NCBI RefSeq assembly: GCF_910592395.1
Contig: NC_088309.1
Coordinates: 23,996,599 to 24,060,598 of the forward strand
Direction of reading: 5' to 3'
Length of the DNA stretch: 64,000 nucleotides
DNA from: Lineus longissimus
Lineage: Eukaryota > Nemertea > Pilidiophora > Heteronemertea > Lineidae
Positions 22,187-35,600 of this stretch are shown here, one piece after another (within the stretch, counting starts at the first letter, position 1; the number at the start of each line of letters is the position of its first letter). Position numbers and translations under genes: made by a program. Below the pieces are notes generated by a model. That model did no database searches. It worked only from the letters and a program-made list of their open reading frames with translations, and had not been told where the DNA came from.

Positions 22187-22980
22187 AATAAAACTATTGT
22201 TTTAAAATAGTCAATGTTAAAATATTAAGATATTAAACTATTGAAATAGAAATGTGTCAATAAAACTATTGTTTTATTGAAACTCATCAGAATAAGACTG
22301 ATGGTTCTTGATCCTACCTATAGCGCTCTCACAGGAAAGAATCTTAGTCTTTTTCTTTGTTTCGATTCAAGAAGGCTTTCATTGCAAGAGCATAATTATC
22401 ATGTTCTGCAGGCTATGAAAGATATCATTATGCCCCATCAAGAACATTTTTATTGGACTTGGTACTGAATGATTTGAGAAAAGTGTAACGTCAATATATT
22501 TGTAAGACGTTTTATGTTGTCATGTATGTAATTATATTTGTAATGCATGTAAATCTTGTAAGTAAAATAAAAGAGATCTAAGACTCAACTTGCAAAAAAC
22601 CTGGCAGACCAGGTCAAGCTACTTCTTTTGTCATGCAAATACATGTCACCTCTGCTCCTTTTGTCATGCTAATTGGCAGCCTCTGTCCAGTTCCTGGCCA
22701 TGAGAAATGTGGTTCTTTTGTTATTCAAATTGGGCCCTTAACCTGTTTAGTCATGGATTAATGAGAGCAGTGACCAAACCTATTGTTCGCTGAATATGGC
22801 TCAACTTAAGTCATACACAATAGGTTTTAATACATTTACAATAGCTAAAACGTGTATAGAATGTATACGAACATGATGAATGCATGCAGAGGTTGGAATT
22901 GTTGAGTAATCTAGTGTAAGATCTCTATTCAGCAGTGTCTTTTTTGGACATTCTAAAGGAGGAGAACATGTGTGATAGTA
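22187..22980. other. AT-rich intergenic sequence
   Basis: Two copies of a GTCAATAAAACTATTGTTTTA segment (about 22184 and 22255). An AATAAAAG is near 22568. No gene supported. Confidence 0.4.
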
Positions 22981-23620
22981 CAATTATCTCAATGTCTCGT
23001 CCTTTAATGGGCATTGGAGCTGCACAGTGACTATGATCGATGTAATGTACATGTATGAAGTCATTATGGTCGTAAGCGCTGTGCCTGTCACCTGTGTGAT
23101 GGAGTTGACGACTCCCTCCAATTGCGTAGGTTTTCTCCCGTTGAAACGGTTTTCCTCCTACACTGACTTTCCAAGTTGCCATGTGAGGATAATTCTTGGA
23201 ATATGGGACAATAAACAATTTTCAAAAGAAAATGATTTAAATTTGCTTTTCTTCTTTACTAGCCTGGGGTGCTCCGACACTTCAACTAGTATTGTTTTAA
23301 ATATTGTCATGCATTTAAACCAACAAACTGGTGCCCCAATGATGAGATGTTCAGCATGTGATACATTGAATGGGTTATCACTTGTATGAATTCAAATCTA
23401 CCAGATGACCACAATCGTTATATGGTTTACATTGACAACACATTGAATGGTTTACGATCATTAGAATGAATCCATATTTCTCAGATCACAAATCACTTTC
23501 ACATTGAATGGTTTTTCAACAGTATGACTATGAATTCATATCGCCAAGTTCAGATGGCGACAATCATTTGAGTTCACATTGAATGGATTATCTCGTCAAG
23601 ATGCTACAGGTCCTGAGAAG
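22925..23620 (-). pseudogene. Decayed C2H2 zinc-finger array
   Basis: Read on the minus strand, about four stretches resemble the linker HTGEKPF between C2H2 fingers: IHTSDNPFNV, HTVEKPFNV and two more damaged copies around 23440 and 23577. Finger-like residues such as HTGDRHSAYDH appear near 23090. Spacing between linkers is 61-77 nt instead of the intact 84 nt, and stops and lost cysteines break every finger. This looks like a relic of a tandem zinc-finger exon. Confidence 0.45.
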
Positions 23621-23796
23621 CAATAAACAATCAAAGACATTTGTGAAGGACTCTATGATTTGAGGGACTATCTTTCACTTTACACCATCCATGTACACAA
23701 TGTGTAGCTGATTTGCAAGGCTGATTTGAAAAGTTACATTGTCTTAATAAAATAAATGATGCTTTTGATGTGATATTCCTGATATTTGTGCTTTAA

Positions 23797-25840
23797 AGCT
23801 GACCTGGTTGTGACCGTCTCATCTCTCTCACCATGCTGTCAACACAGTGGAGCAGCAAGGACTGATTCGGCATGGCTGTGCCCGTCTCATCTCTCACCTT
23901 GTCAACACAATCGAGTAGCCAGGACTGATTCGGCCTGAATGTGACTGTATTATCTCTCTCACCATCTTGAAAACTTGGCAGAGCAGCCAACAAGACTGAT
24001 GTGGCTTGGCTGTGACTGTCCCATCTCTCTCATCATGCTGTGAACACGGTGGAGCAGCCAGGACTGATTCGGCCTGGTTGTTACTGTCTCATCTCTCTCA
24101 CCATCTTGACAACTTGGCAGAGCAGCCAACAAGACTGATGTGGCTTGGCTGTGACTGTCTCATCTCTCTCATCATGTTGCCAACACGGTGGAGCATCAAA
24201 GACTGATTTGGTCTGACTGTGACCGTCTCATCTCTCTCATCATGTTGTCAACACGTTCGAGCAGCCAGGACTGATTCGGCCTGGCTGTGACTGCCTCATC
24301 TCTCTCACCATGTTGACAACTTGGCAGAGCAGCCAAGACTGATTTGGCCTCTCTGTGACCGTCCCATCTCTCTCATCATGCTGTTAACACGGTGGAGCAG
24401 CCAGGACTGATTCGGCCTGGCTGTGACTGTCTCATCTCTCTCATCATGTTGACAACTTGGCAGAGCAGCCAAGACTGATTTGGCCTGGCTGATACTGTCT
24501 CATCTCTCTCAACATGTTGTCAACACGTTCGAGCAGCCAGTACTGATTCGGCCTGGCTGTGACTGCCGCATCTCTCTTACCATGTTGACAGCTTGGCAGA
24601 GCAGCCAGGACTGATTTGGCTTGGCTGTGACTGTCTCATCTCTCTCATCATGTTGCCAACACGGTGGAGCAGCAAAGACTGATTTGGACTGGCTGTGACC
24701 GTCTCATCTCTATCATCATATTGTCAACATGGTGGAGCAGCCAGGACTGATTCGGCCTGGCTGTGACTGCCTCATCTCTCTCACCATGTTGACAACTTGG
24801 CAGAGCAGCCAAGACTGATTTGGCCTCTCTGTGACCGTCCCATCTCTCTCATCATGCTGTGAACACGGTGGAGCAGCCAGGACTGATTCGGCCTGGCTGT
24901 GACTGTCTCATCTCTCTCACCATCTTGACAACATGGCAGAGCAGCCAACGAGACTGATGTGGCTTGGCTGTGACTGTCTCATCTCTCTCATCATGTTGCC
25001 AACACGGTGGAGCATCAAAGACTGATTTGGACTGGCTGTGACCGTCTCATCTCTCTGATCATGCTGTAAACACGGTGGAGCAGCCAGGACTGATTCGGCC
25101 TGGCTGTGACTGCCGCATCTCTCTCACCATGTTGTCAGCTTGGCAGAGCAGCCAACAAGACTGATTTGGCCTGGCTGTGACTGTCTCATCTCTCTCATCA
25201 TGTTGCCAACACGGTGGAGCAGCAAAGACTGATTTGGACTGGCTGTGACCGTCTCATCCCTCTCATCATATTGTCAACACGGTGGAGCAGCCAGGACTGA
25301 TTCGGCCTGGCTGTGACTGCCTCATCTCTCTCACCATGTTGACAACTTGGCAGAGCAGCCAAGACTGATTTGGCCTGGCTGATACTGTCTCATCTCTCTC
25401 AACATGTTGTCAACACGTTCGAGCAGCCAGGACTGATTCGGCCTGGCTGTGACTGCCTCAGCTCTCTCACCATGTTGACAACTTGGCAGAGCAGCCAAGA
25501 CTGATTCGGCCTTGCTGTGACTGCCTCAGCTCTCTCACCATGTTGACAACTTGGCAGAGCAGCCAAGACTGATTCGGCCTGGCTGTGACTGTCTCATCTC
25601 TCTCATCATGTTGCCAACACGGTGGAGCAGCAAAGACTGATTTGGACTAGCTGTGACCGTCTCATTTCTCTCATCATAATATACGGTGGAGCAGCCAGGA
25701 CTGATTCGGCCTGGCTGTGACTGCCTCATGTCTCTCACCATGTTGACAGCTTGGCAGAGCCGCCAAGACTAATTTGGTTTGGCTGTGACTGTCTCATCTC
25801 TCATCATGTTGTCAGCACGAAGGAGCAGCCAGCAAGGACT
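23797..25840. repeat. Minisatellite, unit about 68-71 bp, about 29 copies
   Basis: Units follow GACTGATTCGGCCTGGCTGT, then GACTGTCTCATCTCTCTC, then an ATCATGTTG core. Two unit types tend to alternate: one ends ACTTGGCAGAGCAGCC, the other ACACGGTGGAGCAGCC, so the higher-order period is about 140 bp. Copies differ by several substitutions. Short frames through it are by-products. Confidence 0.9.
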
Positions 25841-27135
25841 GTCAAACAGTTGTGTGAGCTCACAAGAGCCACAAGATTTACAGTTATGTAAAGGTTTTGG
25901 AGATACGACCAATGCATGCGACCACCGTTTCGGAACCCCAAACTGCCCTCTCCATCGTATCCGTAGGCCGCGCCACCAGACTGTCAGCGCTCACAGACTC
26001 CAGTATATAGACCGTATAGACAGTATATATATTTTGAGCATTATGTTTACAACGTAGTTATTATAACACGAATTATGACTCTAAAAACCAAATACTTGCA
26101 ACTACTATTACTTTTGAGTACGGCCATCACTGAAATTTTAGTGTACTAATTGCTCGCTATAAGCTAGGTGATTGCGCCCCTAAACCAATTGACAACTCTA
26201 CCTCCACGGAACTCAAACTTTAACGTGAGTTAATTGTAATCTTACTCTCTTCATACCAAAGTGATTTATCTAGGAATAGAGACTAAGAAGAGTTGAACTT
26301 CACTAAAAACTAATGATGTGTTGATGATTCAATGAATCCTTCATTTCAATGCTTTGGTTTTCTTGGCGAACTGACGACGTCCGACAATGACCCGTCTACT
26401 ACACCTGCAATGCATTGCCATTTGTGTATAAACAGATCTATTTTTGGACGAAACTCAGTCCCTCACAAACTTGGGTCGATTTCGCCAGTCATGCCAGTGA
26501 TGACACTGCTTCAAGGCTGTACCACAGCACTTTAAGCTGTAGCAGCGCCAAGCAAGAGTCAAGACAAATGTCTGCTGCCAGCCACTGCTGGATCACAACC
26601 CCCTCGCCTGCCCCCCATCATCAGATTCAGAGGCCTGGTCCAGCCCTGTGATTTAGCCAAATTCAATATGATTCTTTTCTGCTGTGATGTTGAGGCCCTT
26701 GTGTCATGCAGCGTAATCCACAGCACCGGTACACAACTTGTGTTAAACCTCGACGTCTGCTGCAATTCAAATTGCATATGACGCCAAGGGATTGTAACGA
26801 CTTGTTTCTCAAATTTTTTAGTGAACAGTGACCAGCCCACCAGATAGAATGTCCACCATCACCCAAGGAATTGATCACATTCCCGATTCTCTCGGCTTTC
26901 TGGTCCTCATTTCTGAAGATGGTGCTGTACTTAGTGTAAGTTTCTGGCAGATTTGTGAAGCCTGCAAGTGCAAGAGCATAAGTAATTAACATGATTATCT
27001 ACAGAATGATGCCAGAGTCAAGTTTTGATGTTGGTAAAAGCTGTGCTGAGTTGGATTTGACAATAACGGATTTTGTAAGGGAATTGATCTGTAAAAAAAA
27101 TGCTTGATTACTGTAATCAGCAGTGTATGACAGGT
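25841..27135. other. Intergenic sequence without a supported gene
   Basis: Short frames occur on both strands (for example 26415-26651 plus and 26663-26992 minus), but none shows a family motif. An AT-rich patch is at 26020-26110. Confidence 0.4.
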
Positions 27136-27368
27136 CATATGTGACCCGCTCTACCAAAACTAGGCGCTTGTCGCATCTGAACTTGACAGGTTGATACGGA
27201 CTTGTTGTTCATTTCCCTATTGTAGACCTTTGGTGAAATGTAACCAAATCAGTTTGTAATAGATTTCACATAAGGTCTACAATAGGGAAATGAACAACAA
27301 GTCCATATCAACCTGTCGAGTTCAGATGCGACAAGCGCCAAGTTTTGGTAGAGCGATCGTCACATATG
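27136..27368. mobile_element. Hairpin MITE (233 bp)
   Basis: Two arms of about 95 nt are almost perfectly complementary. Both start CATATGTGAC at the outer edge and carry GCGCTTGTCGCATCTGAAC and GGACTTGTTGTTCATTTCCC. A loop of about 40 nt separates them. No coding capacity. A related outer edge (TATGTGACCTGCTCTAC) occurs at about 18790. Confidence 0.85.
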
Positions 27369-28668
27369 TTGAAATGTATGTCTTTCAACTGTTTCGCTGA
27401 TTCCACAACATTACAAATATTTTTACTGATATTATTAAGAGTACAATATAATACTAAAGTATTAATGAAAGCATGCATGATAGATAGGTAAGGCCTAGTT
27501 AAAGGGGGACATATGCAGGGGCAGGGGGTATATGCCATCTTCAGATGACTAATATACATAGAAAAGGTACTGGGTCAAGTTATATTAAGGTCTATTATAT
27601 TCCTCTTACAAGCCTGAAAATTTTCGTCATACTGTGAGATGGGAGAGACTCCTATTGGTGACTTTGTGTAACTTTATCTTGCCTACCGAACTGCTGCCTA
27701 TAGATTCCCTTTAAGTTAGCATCTAAAAATTGGCGTTCAACGTCGTGTGTCCCCATCCATGACCTGAAATCTAGGCCTAGAGGTTTTATACAGTTATTAA
27801 TTATTGTTGACTCAGTCATCTTGTCCTCAATAGATGACCTAAATCATCTCTTGTGTATGGACACCTGAGCTTCAAGGTGACTGCTAGTATGAATTCATGT
27901 AAGTAAAAAATTGTGTTATGTACATAGTTCGCCAAAGGGATCTATGATGCCCACTTGGGTCATCTTACTCTGTATATTGAACATGTAAAACTATGTCATT
28001 GTTGCATATACATGTCTCTTGAAATTATTGTGGGTTTTAGTTCAACTGTGACACAGTAACAACTTGAAAGTCAAAGGCCTACAATGGCTACAGTCACAGT
28101 GCAACCCAAGCGGCCGAAGTTGAAATAGTGGTATGGACCATCCGTTTAAGATCATGTAAAACCAGCTTTTGTAACACCCTTCCGGTAAGCTAGTCCATAT
28201 CTTTAGCTAACTGAGTGTTGCCTTCCATTCTGGCCAATGCACATGAAAATGTCTTATTGATTTGCAACTGGTAGGGTACAGATCAATCCAGATGCCAGAC
28301 TGGTCTATAGAGATTACCTTCTCTGTATATCTAGCTAGCTTTTGCATCAAATTGTGCATTTAGGGCTCTGGTGGCAGGTGGAAGACAGTAACTCAGTTGC
28401 AGGTTAATGGCTACTCTTCAGTATGGATTTATTCACATCAGATGTTCAGACTTGTAGGCCTATTTATTATGTGAACATTTGAGAGTCTAGTTGCTGTAAT
28501 GTAGAACTGCTCTATCATATTCATCTTGGGCCTATGCAAAAGCTTCATCTTTTGCCAGTGTAATATTTTATTTCGCTCTAGCGGCCTTTTATGTTGTTTA
28601 TATGTTTGAACAGAAAATATTTATGATGCGTTGATATATTTTGAAAGGCTTATATTGTCTCTCTTCAG
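27369..28668. other. Intergenic or 5' intron of the GH31 gene
   Basis: No coding exon seen. The acceptor TCTCTCTTCAG at 28668 shows that the transcript of the next gene has at least one upstream untranslated exon, which I could not place. Confidence 0.4.
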
Positions 28669-28709
28669 GTTGTTGAAGATGTTTGCCCTGAAAGTCTTGT
28701 GTTGAGAAG

Positions 28710-29660
28710 ATGGAATTAAATGGCGTCGCTGCCAGTGGACCATTCGGAGATGGACGGGAAAGGTCGCAGAGTGACACTACTGATATTTCGCGTGTCTTCA
28801 GTAATGACAGCATAAACAGCGCCCTGAGTGCTGTTTCAGGGTTAAGTAGTGGTTCATCTGTGAACAGTCAGGTTACATGTGTAAATACCGGTGTCAAAAA
28901 TGGTGCTCTGCCTATGCTTGACCAAGGTCCAAAGTCAACTGAATCAAAATGTGATGCCGAGCTTCCTAAAACTGACTTGGAAACAAATATTCCAGCTGTT
29001 GCTGTGTTATCGCCAGCGAGGAGCAGGAAAACGTTTGTAGTGGAAAAAGTTGATGAAGACAAACTGCGGGCCGACCAGGATGAGTTGGAAAGCCCCAAGA
29101 AGGATTTGCCCATTGTTGCCTTGTTCAAGCCAGAAGCTAAGAGGGATAGCATTGAACACGCTGATGTGAAGTCAGTTTCTTTACCTGAAGAAGAGCCTGA
29201 AGTAAAGCCAGCCCCATTTGTAAAGAGAAAAGACAGTGTATTTTCTGGTTTGATTAAAGGTAAAAAGACAGCTGATGGAAATGAGAGCTCACCGAGGCCA
29301 AGTCGCAAGTTGTCGTTTTCTCATCATCGCAAAAACTGTGTTAATAGAAGAGGTTCTATTGAAACTGCAACGAACTTGTCAGTACCAGGACGGAAAAAGT
29401 CCAAGGATGAGTCTCGAACACGTTCAGGGACTATTGAGTCAGCGGAACATGAAGAGGGACAGCGGGACCAATTGTTAGAGCTTCCAAAGATAAAGAAGAA
29501 TAAGAGAAAAAAAGATGGAAATCGACGAGTGTCTTATAACGATTTGGTAGTGAAGATTCCGACGGATGATGAGTACGAAGACAATGATGACGTCTTTGTG
29601 GAGAAAACGCCGAACAGACAACGAGAAGGACCAGAAGACGATATGGAGGAGGACGTAGAG
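28710..29660 (+). CDS. MYORG: GH31 gene, long disordered N-terminal exon
   Basis: The ATG at 28710 is the first in the exon, whose acceptor is at 28668. It encodes 317 residues rich in Ser, Lys, Glu and Asp, with many RRxS-like and SPR/SPKK sites, an RRVSYNDLVVKIP motif near the end and an acidic finish (DDMEEDVE). The donor GAG|GTGGGT gives phase 0. A frame running on past the donor reads through the intron and should be ignored. A second acceptor at 29707 could make an alternative terminal exon. Confidence 0.75.
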
Positions 29661-32600
29661 GTGGGTTATCTTGGATATCATCTTGATTTTTTTTCTTTTT
29701 TCTCCAGGGAACAGAGGTGTTTTGGAGAAGGCCAAGAGGAACTTCAACTGGGTTGATGTCTATCGTTATGCCAGCACACTACACACGTGGTGGAGGCTGT
29801 TCTTGCTTCCTTCCTGCTTCTTCCAACTTCACTCATTTTGCACATACCTCACCTTCTCATCTTATGAATTTTAAAAAGTGATGCTTAGCTGTCAACTGAA
29901 AAAATGAACCCTGAGCAATATGTACTTCATTTGGGGGGGTAAGCTCGGACTATTATCTCGTTGGCAGAACCAGGAGCCTTCTATCCAGGGTGATCAGGAG
30001 GTTCATGTGATATCAATACTTCCGGCAGTGGAAGGATAAAGATGTCATACAATGTTATGTACATGATTGTACAAGTACTGTAGGCCGTGATCTTTACCGC
30101 GTATTCATTGGTTAGTGGTTAGAGTCATGCAGAAAGTGTATATCAGTACTTGAAGTAACAGAGGTTTTATTTCCTGACTGAAACACTTCCAGTTTCCTTT
30201 ATAATATCCTGTTAGTTTTAGGTCTGGCATTACAAAAACCTCCCACGAACCTCAGTCTTGAGAATGGTGGCACAGCCAACAATGTATCTTTCTGAACTTG
30301 TGATGCTGTGTACTTACCACATATTATGTATTTGTGCATCTCCGACTCTTCAGAAAATATCTGCTGCATCAGATCTCACACATACACATCCTCTAGTTCT
30401 TCTTGAACTGCAATATGTATATAATTAAGGTGTCCTTCCCGGTACAGAACACGAATTAGCTAAGATCTATTAGGAGCGATACAGTTAGACACATCTGCAG
30501 TTGCTTTTATTCATAAATATAGATTTTTCCAAGTCTAGATCTAATGCTTGCCTTGATATGAGTGTCATTACAGCAGTGCATGCAATCACTATATATCTCT
30601 GAGTTGAGCTACATAATCACATTGTAGAACTTCTTGAAAGGTAGTTGAGCAGCCCAGGGCAACCATGATGGCCTGTAGCAATCTTTCAAGACTCACAGTC
30701 TAAAAAAAGGAACAATCCTTGCCTACTGTGTCAACTGCTTCTGCTCTTTGTCAGATGCCTTGCCCAAGGTCACTGACTGTAGAAATGGATTAACACTTGT
30801 CTACCTTGCAACTACTTCTTGACAATATGTGAAGTGCCTTGCCTAAGGTCACAGGCCTTTGGTAGATGTTGATTTGGTTTTTTATTGCATCATTTATCAT
30901 AGCAGCAATGAATATAGCGTGTGTCTGCAATAAAAATCGTTACTCATTTGTGCACTTAAAATTGAACAACTGGCAATACAGACTGAGTTTTGAAAGTTAA
31001 CCCAAAGACTTGGTAGAGAATGTTTGTGTATATTTTTGGAGGCATCCCAATACTGTATAAAATTCTAATCACATACTCTGTGAAACTAGTGACAAATTTT
31101 AGTACCTTCCACTTTTCCAGTCCTCATCAAACTGTTTTTACTTCTATACAATCAAGATGCATCAATTTTCAATATTAGCCAACCACTTACCCAGAACACA
31201 TCAATAATAAAAGCGGAAAATGGTGCACGATGGTGAACCATGTATCCCAAGTACACTCGGTACTTCAATTTGTCCAATTGCTGAGCAAAATATGCACTTC
31301 ACTGTCGACTGATTCAGATTGTATCGATTTATCCCACTGGTTCTGTGAACAGATTAAAGTTAAAAGTTCTGGAGTGTGTGTTTGTGTCCCATCGTGTTGT
31401 TCAGGTTTGTCGTAGGCGTGAATATCAAATCATTAGGGTTGGTCATAGGCATGAATATATCTTGGCCATCATTGTCATTTTTATACACGATATCGGTTTG
31501 ATAGTTCTGAAAATTCGGTGGAGCAGACAACGTTCCCTGGAGATCCGGCCATAGTGCGGTGTTCACATTTTATGCCAATCTGTTTGCAGACTTAGCCGAA
31601 TGAAAGCATATCACTGCATCTTTCATCTGATATCTTCACTCATCTTTCTATTTGGATAACCGACATTATTGTCATTGAGTACACTCACAAATATTTTCAT
31701 AGTTTTCGGTCCGATATTAATATTCTGCTCAGCAGAGTGACTCATATCCAGTGGGGCAGTGAAGCAGCTAGGTTGTCTTGGTTGTGCATGGACTGACTAT
31801 CTATAGAGCAGTTTAGTTGTGCCAATGTGCAATTGAAGAGGGTGCAAAATTTTTCCTTAATCATTTACACAGCTTGAGTTATTATTTGCCCAGTGATTTT
31901 TCTAATCAATAGTGAATAGTAATGTTCATTGTCCACCTCACATTATTCAGTTTGGAATATGCTGGAGAGAATTGTTTGATGGTTGTCCCTCCTCGGCCTC
32001 TGAGACACTCAATTTGTTTCCTCATCTCCTTCCCTTTTGTGTTCGCTCTGTGATAGGAATACACGTCAGTCGAAACCATCTACCCGGTGATTTTGTTCGG
32101 AAATTTGTGATTTCTAATTTGGTGTCTCACACCAGGACACCTTTCGATTAGGACAGCATTTTTTCAGCACCAAGGACCAAAACCCCTCTCCCCAATGGGG
32201 AGGGTGTCCTGTTAGAAAAGTGGTGTCTACTAAGAGTGGTTCTGCTGTATTATCAATTCTGCTGAAGTGATAGCTTTTCCCTGCCTCCGTCAGCATGGAT
32301 TAATAAGTCATTGCGCACAGTGGCCTGTGAAGTTGGATACTATCGATTGTAAAGTCTTTTGCGTCAACTTATGAAGGGACCAATCATGGATAGATTCTTT
32401 CAGGGTGATTGATATAACAATATCTCGAGGGTAGAGGGCATGCAAAGATTGTACCAAAAACTTTTATGGCATAAAAGGGGGACACTCACATCTCTAAATT
32501 CTGTGGATTGGATTCAGTCAAACTTGATGAGGAAAACTTGATGAGAAGATGCATTGTTTTACAAAGACTGTGTGGTGAAGTGAAAAATATCTTGAAAGAA

Positions 32601-35600
32601 GGAAAAGTAGAGGATTAGGATCTTCTTATTCATTAAAATTGTAATTGTAGTAGCCATGTTCGCGCCCTCTAGGAAAAACCAGCCTGTGTATGTTGTTGGG
32701 GAGCACAGGGATTCTGTTTGTATCCTTAAGGTATGTTTTATGTTGATAGTAAGTTGTAAAAATATTCTGATGCATCCAGAACTTTCAGTACATGTTCATG
32801 CAGAAACTTGCAACAGTATATGTTTATGGACTAGCCCAATAGTATATATTCTCCTCCTCTAAAAGTAGAGAAGAAAAAAACTAAATTTAGTTTTTACAAT
32901 ATCAGAGATGTTATCATCAAAATATAATTTAATTCATCCAGTCTTACTTTCCATTGTCTGTGGGCAATTTGATAAGACAAGTTTAAAATATAAAAACAGC
33001 ATGGACAGAAATATATTTGGCCTTGGGTGTTATTTCACCAAGATATTATGTGGGAATGGTAAACAGCAGTAATAGTAGTATCATGTTATGTATCTCTTCA
33101 GGTGATACATAGGTTGAATCGCAAGACTGTCCCATCTCCTGCATTGTAGAATTTTGATAAATTCCTTGAGCCAGAAATGTTTACACCTCTCAGCGCTCAT
33201 TTCAAATTGCACCTGTGAAACTTCTCCCATCTCTTCCTCTCCGTTGACACGTCAGTTGTGTAGATTTAAAACTTGTCAAAATATTTTCAGAAAATCGAAC
33301 TGGATAAAAAAAGAAAAAAGAAACAGGTAATCTTTACAATGTCAATGTGGTGTTTATGTCTTATATTGAATGTATGTTCAGTTTTGTTTTTTATTTAGCT
33401 CCTTTACAGTGATAGCAAAACAAGAGTTCTTTTTGTGGCGTCTAGAATTGCATGGCTATTGCAAAAACTTTCCCATGATCATCAAGATGGACCAAGATGC
33501 TAAATATTGATGTGTTATTGTTGTCATCAGTAGGCACCCTGTAAACAAGAGATTTTTGTTGGTGCAATAGGTCATCATGATCACATGTGACAAGAATCTG
33601 ATCATCACAGGTGCTTGTCAATGATTGTCAGCTGTGGTCTAATATCGAGTCAGTTCGCTATTATTGCAGTTTCCTGCAAAGTGCTCGTGCAGTGAAAATT
33701 GGCAATCACAACGACCTGTGATCATTCTTGGTTTTTGTTTAATCATTTCTAATCACAGTCGTTATGTCGTCATGACTACCATATGTTGCTTATTTGCAGA
33801 GGACTATTACTTATTCGTTTGAGTTCACAGTTACAATATTGCTTGCTGCGGGGTACTTTAGTTTGCATGGCCAGCATGCCTTAAAATTCATCATCTTCAA
33901 TCATTTTTAGGTTTCTTCCAGGATTCAATTTGAGAGGCAGCCCCCCCCCCCATATTCTAGCTTTGTTTTGGGGAATAGGAGCAAGTTGTGTTATTTGTTG
34001 TTTTGTCACTTGAAAGAAAACCTTAGAAAGTTCTTAGTTGTTGGCTTAATCTTTACTGTAAATGTTGGTGTTGGCTTAGTGTGACATCCTGACATCCTTG
34101 CCATTTCACTTGATATAACCATATATTCCCCTGTGAAACAGAGTTTTACTCATTCTTAATTCATTGTGATCCAACCTTGCCCACTGACAGTGCCAGTCAT
34201 GTCTCAGTCAAACGGCATGCAGAGAATAGTGAGGACAGTATTGGATGTTTCTGTTTGTCCCATAGGTGTAAAATGTAAAGGTCCCTGGTCATTAACTCTA
34301 TGGATAATTGTCACATGTCTCAACTGCTATCATTTTCGTTCCAGGAGAAACCTATAATCCCACGGCTGAAGAAAAGGCGCCCTCTTTTTCGTCCACAAGA
34401 CCGCAGCATCAAGGTCCTGTTGATCGTCCTCTTTCTGCTGATGGTAGGGGGTGTCACCTGTATCTGGATATTCTACAAGAAACAGCTGTATGAGGTCGAG
34501 ATTGGGAAAAAAATCACATTCAACCATGACACAAGGACTTTAATCGTACGGGAGTTTGGATCGGTGAATGTTTCTCTGGAAGGGGTCCTTGGTCTGAATG
34601 TTCCGCATGTTTTACCATATCTGTGCTCACATGAGAACCACCAAACTGAGCTCTGCGTGCGCTGGCCAGGGCATGCGGTTTTGAACATCAAATATTGGGA
34701 TGCGACGGACAGCATCGGGTGTTATAATATAACGTGGGAGATGTTGTCAGATGCTTTTATACCTCGGGATTGTTTCAAGATGGATAATGCTAACTGGTAT
34801 GGTGGGGGTTTGATGAGTGAACAGCTATGGCCATTAGAGAAACAGGAACATAAGGAAATGCCTTACGTAACTGGGAACATCCTGGACGGTGAATATGGGT
34901 CTGTGATTCAGGCGTATTGGTTGTCTTCCCAAGGCATTTCATTGGTTGTACCAACGAATGTACCATTATGGGCGAGCCTAAATGCGTCCATTGCTGGTGA
35001 TGCAAGTGGCTTGTGTTTGTCTGCCACTTATACTGGACCATACCGCCAACTAAGTGAAACAGTAGGTTCTCACATGGAGTACAGTCTTTGTAAGGGCACA
35101 GATTTGAAATCTGTTCATACATACATGATCTCTAAAGTAGTCGGGACGCTTAGCAATGTACCTAAGGGTGACTTTTTCCGATATCCAGGATGGTCAACAT
35201 GGGGCAAATATGGGAAGAATATTACTCAGGACAAGGTATTCGCGCTGTATCAAGAGATTAAACAAAATAACTTTCCTGCCAGTCATCTTGAAATCTATGA
35301 CAAGTGGGAACAGAATTATGGCGATATAGTATTTGATGAGAAGAAGTTTCCAAATCCCCGCCAGTTGGTGACAGAACTTACTAAAGGTGGTGTAGAAATC
35401 ATGGCTTGTGTTCATCCTTTTGTTGATACTCGTTCCGAGATATTTCAAGAGGGTGTGCGTGAGGGTTATTTTGTTATGAATGAGGATGATATTGTGCCCG
35501 GTTTGACATATTGGTGGAATAGTGTTGGTGCCGTCGTTGACTTTACAAGTTCAAAGTCGAGTGCTTGGTTTAAATCTCGTCTGCTTACCCTGCAGAATCA

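Noticed and set aside
23797-25840. CRISPR-like repeat array
   Set aside because: Units are contiguous and diverged without unique spacers, in an animal genome; it is a minisatellite.
26663-26992. 109-codon minus-strand frame
   Set aside because: No recognisable motif, splice context or neighbouring exon supports it.
29708-29874. Separate membrane-protein frame after the GH31 first exon
   Set aside because: A hydrophobic frame is open, but its phase does not match the donor at 29660. The matching phase gives a composition without known features.
34300-34344. Start codon at 34300 for the GH31 protein
   Set aside because: The segment contains the branch and acceptor region (CGTTCCAG at 34344) and is intron; phase-0 upstream exons exist.
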